From assembly GCA_016931365.1 (NCBI GenBank), contig JAFGEY010000199.1:1-5788 (forward strand): a stretch of DNA of 5,788 nucleotides, written 5' to 3'. This document shows positions 1 to 5,788 of the stretch, in pieces (within the stretch, counting starts at the first letter, position 1; every line of letters begins with the position of its first letter). The notes under the pieces were generated by a model that was not told the origin of the DNA, did not search any database, and saw only the letters and a program-made list of their open reading frames with translations. The position numbers and the translations under genes are program-made. Source of the stretch: Anaerolineae bacterium (GTDB taxonomy: Bacteria > Chloroflexota > Anaerolineae > JAFGEY01).

Positions 1-887
1 ACCGACGCGCAGTTGGCCGAACTCGAACTCAAGACTGGTCACCAGCGGATGGACTCGACGCAAATCGGCAGCAACATCCGCCGCTACACCCGCCTGCAAC
101 TGCTGGTCGAAACGATGCAGCGCGCCGCGCGGATGCTCAACGAGGAAGACCAGACCCAGTACGCCGATTTGCTGGCCCCCTACGTGCAAGGCACCGCCGG
201 GCAGTACTGCTACCGGATCAAAAACGACGACCTGAATGACCATTTGTAGCGCATCGGGCAAGTAATGTATCGGCTGGTCGACGAATTGGGCGACCGATAT
301 GGCGACCAAGAGGGCTACCGGCTGTTACGGCGCGTGTTCAGCGAACACTTGGACGCTTGTTCCAACCTGCCAACGGTCGAGCCAACACAGCTTGCCACGC
401 CAAGTCGCGAGACGACCTCCACTGATGCGGCGAGCAGCGTGGCAGCGACCCATCCCGAAACAGATGTCCATTTTCTGACCCCTGTCCCACCGTCCAACTC
501 AAACGCAAACCGCAGCGCGTCCTCAACGTCAGCCAACGCTAGATCGAGGTCGCCCAACTCCGCCAACGCTGTGCCCAAATCCGGCAGTCTGACCATCCTC
601 TCTGCCCGGCGGTCGAAAGCACCGTGCGCAGCGTCAAACACCCCTTCGGAGACAAGCTGCCTGTGCGAGGTCAAATCCGGGTCGCAATGGTCGTCAGCGC
701 ATCGGCCATGATGGTCAACTTGCGCCGTATTTGGCAGTTTGAGGTCACGAAACAGGCCAAACAAGGCAGACAAGTGGTCGGTCAGGAGCAGGATTCTTTT
801 TTGTCTCTGCTCAAAAACTGGATTTTGAGGCTGATTGGCGTTGTCCAAAGCCCTTTTCGGTGCCGATCAGCCTTGTATCGCTGTTAA
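1..887 (+). pseudogene. Decayed DDE transposase (IS1182/ISNCY-like), interrupted and internally deleted
   Basis: This is the remnant of an insertion-sequence transposase, the enzyme that cuts and joins IS ends; it cannot be functional as read. The 5' part is open in frame 1 from the window edge, so the gene began further left. It carries RMDSTQIGSNIRRYTRLQLL (nt 46-105), which resembles the DST block of DDE transposases. It reads to TAG at 247-249, and homology-like text (YRLVDELGDRYGD, then YRLLRRVFSEH) resumes in the same frame from about 268 to 350. The 3' part lies in frame 3 from about 450 to 887. It contains CPFSDPCP (465-488), a TAG at 540-542, then AVESTVRSVKHPF, LPVRGQIRV and MMVNLRRIW, the usual C-terminal block with the last acidic residue. 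The central block, including the second catalytic Asp, is missing between about 350 and 440, a stretch I cannot assign. The family name is from memory of motifs; the transposase assignment is firm, the IS family is not. Confidence 0.82.
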
Positions 888-991
888 CGTGCAACTTTTT
901 TCAGGGGAGTCAGGATTATACTCTCGATTCGGTTTCTTGTTGAACGAACCACGCCTTCTGTACGGTGGGCTGCTGAAGGACACCCCTAAAA

Positions 992-1003
992 CAAACTAGT
1001 TTG
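992..1003. promoter_or_regulatory. Perfect 12-bp palindrome overlapping the -35 box; candidate operator
   Basis: CAAACTAGTTTG is its own reverse complement, and its last three bases are the first three of the TTGACA -35 box. A dimeric regulator bound here would compete with sigma factor, so repression is the natural reading. The symmetry is seen directly; the regulator is unknown, and no regulator gene lies in the window. The symmetry does not extend beyond 12 bp, so chance cannot be excluded. Confidence 0.4.
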
Positions 1004-1029
1004 ACAAGAACAGCATCATGGAGTATGAT
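1001..1029 (+). promoter_or_regulatory. Sigma-70-type promoter of the permease gene
   Basis: The -35 box TTGACA (1001-1006) is a perfect consensus match. The -10 box TATGAT (1024-1029) differs from TATAAT at one position, and the spacer is the optimal 17 bp. Transcription should begin near 1036, giving a leader of about 39 nt before ATG 1075. The in-frame ATG at 1018 lies between the two boxes, upstream of the transcription start, so it cannot be used from this promoter. There is no extended -10 TG. By sequence this would be a strong, housekeeping-type promoter, possibly kept in check by the overlapping palindrome. Confidence 0.8.
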
Positions 1030-1036
1030 TGCCCTT

Positions 1037-1048
1037 TGTGCTTGCACA
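1037..1048. promoter_or_regulatory. Short inverted repeat at the transcription start; possible second operator
   Basis: TGTGC TT GCACA is a perfect 5-bp inverted repeat with a 2-bp spacer, starting at the predicted +1. It could be a downstream operator half of the control region or a weak leader hairpin, although a 2-nt loop is too tight for a good hairpin. It differs in sequence from the palindrome at the -35 box, so one regulator is unlikely to bind both. It is short enough to be chance. Confidence 0.25.
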
Positions 1049-1060
1049 TAGATCATATTT

Positions 1061-1065
1061 GGGAG
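1061..1065 (+). promoter_or_regulatory. Ribosome binding site that fixes the permease start
   Basis: GGGAG lies 9 nt before ATG 1075, a good Shine-Dalgarno match and spacing. The alternative in-frame ATG at 1018 has no purine-rich site at a proper distance before it and falls inside the promoter. Together these choose 1075 as the start. Confidence 0.75.
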
Positions 1066-1074
1066 TCAGGCTCG

Positions 1075-3885
1075 ATGTTGTTTATCGCCTTTAAACGTCT
1101 TTTTAACCGCCCACTGTTGACACTGCTATCAATTATGGGCGTGACGCTGGCCGTTGGTCTGGTAGTGAGCATTCCCATCTTTGCCAAGGCGGTCAGCTTT
1201 GTGATGCTGCGCGAGCAGCTGGCCGAGATCGCGGCAACCACCAAACGCCCCGCCTTTTCGCTGCGCTATTATGTGCTGCCATCGGGGCAATACAAGCTCA
1301 CCATCGCCGACAGCCAGGTATGGCAAGACCACCTGGTCGAAACGCTGACTGGCGAAGTGGGCCTGCCTCTGCTCAGCGTCAACCGGCAAATGGAAACGAC
1401 CGGTCTGCTCTTGCGCACCAAAGAAGAAGAAACGGCTTACGGCCAGGCAAATACCATTTTACTCAAAGATACCAACATCACCGTCATCCCCGGCATTGGT
1501 CCTTACCTGGACATTCGGGATGGCCAGTCGATGGAAGAAGCAACTCCCTCCGGCGACGCGCTGAACGTGTGGATTCACAAAACCCTGTTCGACGAGATGG
1601 GTCTCGAAATCGGCGAGGTGTACGAGTTGCGCGATCTGCGCCTGGGACTGATCATCCCCACCCGCATTGTCGGCACCTGGGTTTCCAAAAACCCGCGCGA
1701 TGTATTCTGGTTTCAAAACCCGGATATGGGCCTGCGCCGCGCGCTGCTGGCAAGCGTCGAAGACTATCAATCCATTGCTGAACCTTTGTTCCAGGGTCAG
1801 TTGGGATTTGTGTCCTGGTACTTTATTATGGACGACAGTAAACTCGTTTCAGAACGGATGAAAGAATACTCGGGCGGACTCAAAGAAGCCGCCAAGATCA
1901 TCTCCCAATACCTGCCTAACCCGCGCATGGACAGCTCGCCCTCACTCGCGCTCGATACGGCGATCCGGCGCGAAGCCGACCTGACCGTGCTGATGTTTGT
2001 CTTTAGCGTGCCGGTGATGGCATTTTTGCTCTACTTTTTGAGCCTGCTCTCGTCGATCACCATCCGCTGGCAGCAGCGCGAGACAGCCGTGATGGCCAGC
2101 CGGGGCATGCAGGTCGGGCAATTGATCTCGGTCAGCATCATCGAGGCAGCGGTGATCATCGGCGTAGGTACTCCACTGGGCATCCTGGCTGGCATCCAGT
2201 TGGCCCAGGCGATGGGCTACACCGAGTCTTTTATGAAATTTGTGTGGCGGGAGCCACTGCCGGTTTCTCCCACCACGTTCAACATCCCGATGGTGCTCGC
2301 GGCGTTGAGTGCCTCACTTTTGGCCCGCCTGTGGCCGATGATGCGCGCTGCGCGCACCAGCGTCGTTGCGCACGAACGCCGCCGCGCCCGCGCGCCCGAC
2401 CAGCCTTTCTGGCAGCGTTTTTACCTGGATTTTTTGCTACTCATCCCGGTGATCTATGCCTACCGCCAGTTGACGCTCAAAGGCACGCTTGTTCCGGCCG
2501 CGTTGAGCGGCGAAGAAGGTGCTCAACAGGACCCGCTGATGTTCCTGGTGCCGGCGTTGTTCACGCTGACCATGTCGTTGCTGCTGGTGCGTCTCTTCCC
2601 CATCCTGATGCGCATCGGCGACTGGTTGAGTTCGCTGGGGCGCGACGCGACACTTTACCTGGCTTTCCGCCAGTTAGCGCGGCAGAGCAACCAGTACACC
2701 AGCGCGCTGCTGCTGGTGATCACGTCGCTCAGCCTGGGCGCGTTTATGGCTTCGATGGCCCTCAGCCTCGATCAATGGTTGATTGACCGCGTCTATTATG
2801 CTGTCGGCTCTGATGTGTTGATCAGACAGACGATCAGCCCCGAAGACGCCGAGGCCCGTGTCATCCCCACCGAGGGGGCGTGGATTCTGCCGCCGGAAAG
2901 CTATGAAGAGCTGCCCGGCGTCATCAATGCCGCGCGCGTGGGCATGTACGATGCGACCCTGGCGATGCCGGGTCGGCGTTCGCTGCGCGGCGTCTTTATC
3001 GGCATTGATCGGTTGGATGCCCCTACCCTGCTCTTCTGGCGGCCCGATTTCAGCCAGGCTTCGCTGGGCGAGTTGATGAACCGGCTGGCCGCCCGCGAGG
3101 ACGCGGTGATCCTGTCAGAAGAGGCGCTCAGGCGCGGCGAGTATGCGATCGGCGACAAGGTGCGCATCCGGGTGAACGTCGCCGATCAGCCCCTGGAGAC
3201 TGATTTCACCATCGCCGGGCAGTATAAATTCTTCCCCACCGTGTTCGAGTCGGAAGCGACAGCGGTGATAGGCAACCTCGACTTTTTGTTCGACCAGTTG
3301 GGCGCTACCCTGCTGCACAACGTCTGGCTGCAAGTTGAGGATGATGTTGACCACGACAAGCTGATCGAGCAGGTGGAAGATATGGGCGTATTTGTCTCGC
3401 GCTGGGTCAATGCCCAGGAAGAGATCGCGGAGGAGCAGGCCCAAATCGAGCGCGTGGGCATCTTTGGCACGCTGACGGTGGGCTTTTTGGCCGCCGCGGT
3501 GCTCTCGGGGATCGGTCTGCTGATTTACAACTATGCCTCGCTGCAAGAGCGACTGTTCCGCTTTACCATTTTGCGCGCGGTGGGCCTCTCTTTGCTGCAA
3601 GTGATCTCGCAGGTGTCGATCGAGTACGTGGTCTTGATGGTCTACAGCGTGCTCGGCGGGGCGCTGATCGGCGTGTGGGCCTCCGGCCTGTTCATCCCCT
3701 TTTTCCAGGCCGCGGATATGAACGTGATCCGCCCGCCGACGCTGCTGCCGCTGATCGCCTGGAATGACATCAGCCAGATTTCGGCGGCGTTCACGGTGGT
3801 GCTCGTCGCCGCCCAGATCGCGGTCATCGCCGCCGCGCTGCGCAAGGGCGTGTTCCAGGCGCTAAGATTGGGCGATCAGGAATAG
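1075..3885 (+). CDS. FtsX-family ABC transporter permease with two membrane cores (936 aa)
   Basis: This is an integral membrane permease of the FtsX/MacB/LolE superfamily, which couples a cytoplasmic ATPase to work on the outer face of the membrane, such as lipoprotein, lipid or peptide export. From ATG 1075 the order is: a first membrane helix (residues about 14-36), an extracytoplasmic domain (40-300), and FtsX core 1 with helices near 303-325, 351-375 and 403-420. The loop RETAVMASRGMQ in that core matches the ATPase-coupling segment. An Arg-rich cytoplasmic stretch (421-449) follows, then helices near 450-465, 487-511 and 543-562, and a second extracytoplasmic domain (565-795). FtsX core 2 has helices near 796-818, 847-874 and 902-922, with the loop RFTILRAVGLS. 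Helix positions are estimated by eye. The substrate cannot be told. No ATPase, substrate-binding or adaptor gene adjoins it: a dead transposase lies upstream and convergent dnaE downstream. Starting at ATG 1018 would add 19 residues and is rejected because that codon lies inside the promoter. Confidence 0.9.
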   Translation: MLFIAFKRLFNRPLLTLLSIMGVTLAVGLVVSIPIFAKAVSFVMLREQLAEIAATTKRPAFSLRYYVLPSGQYKLTIADSQVWQDHLVETLTGEVGLPLLSVNRQMETTGLLLRTKEEETAYGQANTILLKDTNITVIPGIGPYLDIRDGQSMEEATPSGDALNVWIHKTLFDEMGLEIGEVYELRDLRLGLIIPTRIVGTWVSKNPRDVFWFQNPDMGLRRALLASVEDYQSIAEPLFQGQLGFVSWYFIMDDSKLVSERMKEYSGGLKEAAKIISQYLPNPRMDSSPSLALDTAIRREADLTVLMFVFSVPVMAFLLYFLSLLSSITIRWQQRETAVMASRGMQVGQLISVSIIEAAVIIGVGTPLGILAGIQLAQAMGYTESFMKFVWREPLPVSPTTFNIPMVLAALSASLLARLWPMMRAARTSVVAHERRRARAPDQPFWQRFYLDFLLLIPVIYAYRQLTLKGTLVPAALSGEEGAQQDPLMFLVPALFTLTMSLLLVRLFPILMRIGDWLSSLGRDATLYLAFRQLARQSNQYTSALLLVITSLSLGAFMASMALSLDQWLIDRVYYAVGSDVLIRQTISPEDAEARVIPTEGAWILPPESYEELPGVINAARVGMYDATLAMPGRRSLRGVFIGIDRLDAPTLLFWRPDFSQASLGELMNRLAAREDAVILSEEALRRGEYAIGDKVRIRVNVADQPLETDFTIAGQYKFFPTVFESEATAVIGNLDFLFDQLGATLLHNVWLQVEDDVDHDKLIEQVEDMGVFVSRWVNAQEEIAEEQAQIERVGIFGTLTVGFLAAAVLSGIGLLIYNYASLQERLFRFTILRAVGLSLLQVISQVSIEYVVLMVYSVLGGALIGVWASGLFIPFFQAADMNVIRPPTLLPLIAWNDISQISAAFTVVLVAAQIAVIAAALRKGVFQALRLGDQE

Positions 3886-3906
3886 GCCCATTATCACCCA
3901 TTAACA

Positions 3907-3949
3907 AGAGAAACCCGGTTTTTGACAAAAACCGGGTTTCTCTATTTTT
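3907..3949. terminator. Rho-independent terminator between the convergent permease and dnaE genes
   Basis: A perfect 17-bp inverted repeat (3907-3923 with 3927-3943) with a 3-nt loop GAC is followed on the + strand by ATTTTT (3944-3949). It starts 21 nt after the permease stop, so it clearly ends that transcript. It lies only 5 nt past the dnaE stop and would form equally well in the dnaE transcript. There the following sequence is TGTTAATG, a poor U-tract, so termination of dnaE is probably weaker. The T-tract touches the last dnaE codon. Confidence 0.92.
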
Positions 3950-5788
3950 CACACCACCTGCAGCGCGTCTGCCCCCAACATCGACTGCAGCGCGCGGGTC
4001 AGGTCGGGCGTGCAGGCGGCCCCCTTGGGGTAGTCGATCTGCACCCGGTAGTGCCCGTTGACCAGCACAAACGTGCAGTGATCGGAGCCGGGGTGCTGCG
4101 CCAGTTGCTCGCACACGCGCTGGATCAGGCCGAGATCGCCGCCATCGTCCGGCGTGCGGCGGATAATCAAGGTCAGGTGCCTGGGCGCACCACCACCATC
4201 GGTGCGTAGAGCGCTCACCGCTGCGGGTCTGGGTTGAGGCGTTTCCGGCGGTCGAGACGAAGCCAAAGCTGCCGCGGGCGCGGGCTGTTCATCGATCACA
4301 CTCACCTGCTGGAACTTGGTCTCGATCGAATCGCAGAGGATTTTGGGATTGCCCCGCTCGGCGTCGACCTTGCCCTTGGCGATGATGATCTTGTCCGGCT
4401 GGAGCAGGTCGCGGTAGGTGGCATAGGTGCGCGGAAAGAGCACCAGCTCGATCCCGCCCTGGATGTCTTCGATGTGCACAAAAGCCATCGGGTCGCCCTT
4501 TTTGGTCACATGCGGGCGAATCCAGTCGATCACCCCGGCGACGATGACGTTCTGGCCGTTTTTCTCCTCGGTCACTTCGCCGCAAAAACAGGTTACCGTC
4601 GCCTGCCAATCGCCGTTGACCCTCATCAACGGATGTTCGGACACGTAAAACCCGACCAGCTCTTTTTCCCAGTTGAGCATCTCTTTGGAAGAAATTTTCT
4701 CGACCTTGCCCCGATCTTTGATCTCGCTGCCGGTTAACCGCTCGACTTGCTCGGGAAGAACGATGCTGCTCGGTGCAGACGGCCCGCTGCCCCCAAAATC
4801 AAACATGGTCATCTGCCCGATATCCTGGGCATGGTGCACCTGTGCGCTGCCTGAAAGCATCTGATCGACCACGGCCAAAAGCTGCGCGCGCGCGCCAAAG
4901 CGATCCAGCGCGCCAACCTTGATCAGGCACTCCAGCACGCGGCGGTTGAGTTTGCGCAGGTCGACGCGGGCGCAGAAATCGTCGAGGCTGACAAACGGGC
5001 CGCCCTCCTCCCGCGCGCGGATGATCTCATGCACCGCCGCGTCGCCGACGTTTTTGATCCCCCCCAACCCAAAGCGGATCGCCCCGTTGGACAGCGCACA
5101 GGCCGTATCGACGTGCTTTTGCACCTCTAACTTGGGCTCTGTTGCCTCTTCAATGGTAAAGTCGACGGCGCTGAAATTGACGTCTGGCGGCAGGACGGGG
5201 ATGCCCAGGCGGCGGCACTCTGCCAAAAAGAGTGCGACTTTTTCGGTGTTGTTCTTTTCCACCGTGAGCAGGGCGGTCATAAACTCGACCGGGTACTTGG
5301 CCTTGAGGTAGGCCGTCTGGCAAGTGATCACCGCATAGTCGGCGGCGTGGGCCTTGTTAAAGCCATAGTCGGCAAAAAAGGCAATCGCGTCATAAATCTC
5401 GTCGGCCTTGGCGCCGGGAATGTCGTTCGCCTCGCAGCCGGCGCGAAACTTGACCTTGTGCTCGGCGATCACGGCGTCGATCTTTTTGGAAATGGCCCGG
5501 CGAATGACGTCGGCCTCGCCGCCGGTGTACCCGCCCAGGTCGCGCATAATCTGGAGGATCTGCTCCTGGTAGACAATGATCCCGTAGGTTTCTTCGAGGA
5601 TCGGCTCCAGCCTGGGGTGGATGTACTCGGTCTTTTCCTCGCCGTTCTTGCGCCGGCAGTAGGTTTCGATGAACTGCATCGGGCCGGGTCGGTAGAGGGC
5701 GACCACGGCAATGATGTCTTCCAGGCAGGTCGGGCGCATCTGGGCCAGCGTCTTTTTCATGCCCTCGCTTTCGACCTGGAACACGCCG
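3949..5788 (-). CDS. dnaE: DNA polymerase III alpha subunit, C-terminal part (5' end beyond the window)
   Basis: This is the catalytic subunit of the replicative polymerase, copying chromosomal DNA at the fork. About 612 residues are present, and the frame is open to the right edge as GVFQVES, a conserved internal DnaE motif. The GTG at 5784 is therefore not a start. Numbering from that codon, the remaining palm/fingers region shows ALYRPGP (29-35), GIIVYQEQ (68-75), GYTGGEADVIRRA and YGFNKAHA (140-147). A helix-hairpin-helix-like block GIKNVGDAA (242-250) precedes KLNRRVLECLIKVGALD (278-294). QMTMF (324-328, nt 4801-4815) fits the internal beta-clamp binding motif. An OB-fold region spans about 397-480, a Pro/Ala-rich linker 497-533, and a small C-terminal domain 535-611. 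The PHP domain and the paired catalytic aspartates lie in the missing upstream part. The gene ends in TGA at 3949-3951, next to the shared terminator. The family assignment is secure; whether it is the only dnaE copy is unknown. Confidence 0.96.
   Translation of the reverse strand, partial: GVFQVESEGMKKTLAQMRPTCLEDIIAVVALYRPGPMQFIETYCRRKNGEEKTEYIHPRLEPILEETYGIIVYQEQILQIMRDLGGYTGGEADVIRRAISKKIDAVIAEHKVKFRAGCEANDIPGAKADEIYDAIAFFADYGFNKAHAADYAVITCQTAYLKAKYPVEFMTALLTVEKNNTEKVALFLAECRRLGIPVLPPDVNFSAVDFTIEEATEPKLEVQKHVDTACALSNGAIRFGLGGIKNVGDAAVHEIIRAREEGGPFVSLDDFCARVDLRKLNRRVLECLIKVGALDRFGARAQLLAVVDQMLSGSAQVHHAQDIGQMTMFDFGGSGPSAPSSIVLPEQVERLTGSEIKDRGKVEKISSKEMLNWEKELVGFYVSEHPLMRVNGDWQATVTCFCGEVTEEKNGQNVIVAGVIDWIRPHVTKKGDPMAFVHIEDIQGGIELVLFPRTYATYRDLLQPDKIIIAKGKVDAERGNPKILCDSIETKFQQVSVIDEQPAPAAALASSRPPETPQPRPAAVSALRTDGGGAPRHLTLIIRRTPDDGGDLGLIQRVCEQLAQHPGSDHCTFVLVNGHYRVQIDYPKGAACTPDLTRALQSMLGADALQVV

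Larger units (their letters stand above)
905..1070 (+). repeat. 10-bp direct repeats flanking the permease promoter segment
   Basis: GGGAGTCAGG occurs at 905-914 and again at 1061-1070, where it supplies the ribosome binding site of the permease. Both copies are followed by CTCGAT, directly in the right copy (1071-1076) and after eight extra bases in the left copy (923-928). The 146 bp between the repeats contain the whole promoter. The repeat could be a partial duplication of the gene's leader or a target-site duplication left by a small inserted element. The exact match is seen; its origin is inference. Confidence 0.5.

Noticed and set aside
265..711. Plus-strand 148-residue open frame rich in Ser, Ala, Thr and Asn
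   Set aside because: Its first 28 or so residues are the continuation of the transposase after the amber codon. The rest is the wrong frame over the C-terminal transposase block, which is legible in frame 3.
315..848. Minus-strand 177-residue open frame over the transposase remnant
   Set aside because: It is antisense to recognisable transposase text in + frames 1 and 3, has no recognisable domain, and its composition is that of a shadow frame.
917..922. TATACT as a possible -10 box of a second promoter
   Set aside because: No -35-like hexamer lies 16-18 bp upstream (the bases there are ACTTTT or similar), and the consensus promoter at 1001-1029 is far better.
954..980. CCTTC ... GAAGG inverted repeat as an IS end or hairpin
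   Set aside because: The arms are 5 bp with a 16-nt loop, and the left end of the element is outside the window, so terminal inverted repeats cannot be tested.
2244..2786. Plus-strand 180-residue open frame inside the permease
   Set aside because: It is an Ala/Arg/Pro-rich shadow of the permease coding frame with no plausible protein features.
3922..3927. TTGACA hexamer in the terminator loop as a possible -35 box
   Set aside because: The position 17 bp downstream is TTTTTC, not a -10 box, and the hexamer is fully explained by the hairpin apex.
4234..4737. Plus-strand 167-residue open frame opposite dnaE
   Set aside because: It is antisense to the conserved OB-fold region of DnaE, and high GC content explains the missing stops.
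4884..4895. Alternating GC run as a possible Z-DNA or simple repeat
   Set aside because: It lies within dnaE and encodes ordinary Gly-Ala-Arg-Ala residues; it is too short to be notable in GC-rich DNA.

Overview
The window reads as a bacterial chromosome segment, most likely from Chloroflexota (Anaerolineae-like). This is inferred from the style of the replicative polymerase, the large two-core FtsX-type permease and the transposase type; no marker in the window proves it. It holds one decayed transposase, one complete membrane-protein gene with an easily read promoter, and the 3' part of dnaE on the opposite strand. I see no CRISPR array, tRNA, rRNA or defence cassette, and nothing I would call a new biological system.

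Region 1-887: a dead DDE transposase on the + strand. The N-terminal part is in frame 1 with an amber codon at 247-249. The C-terminal part is in frame 3 with an amber codon at 540-542. The central catalytic segment that should lie between them is absent.

Region 888-1074: a compact control region. It holds a near-consensus sigma-70 promoter (TTGACA, 17 bp, TATGAT; 1001-1029), a perfect 12-bp palindrome on the -35 box, a short inverted repeat at the expected transcription start, and a GGGAG ribosome binding site. The 10-bp sequence carrying that ribosome binding site also occurs 156 bp upstream, so direct repeats flank the promoter segment. The promoter shows that the permease starts at ATG 1075 and not at the in-frame ATG 1018.

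Region 1075-3885: a 936-residue ABC-transporter permease with two FtsX-type membrane cores and two large extracytoplasmic domains. No ATPase or adaptor gene lies next to it here, so its partner must be encoded elsewhere.

Region 3886-5788: a perfect 17-bp hairpin followed by a T-tract separates the permease from the convergent dnaE gene. The dnaE gene encodes the replicative DNA polymerase III alpha subunit; its C-terminal 612 or so residues are present and the rest lies beyond the right edge. The two complete or partial functional genes are functionally unrelated and share only the terminator.
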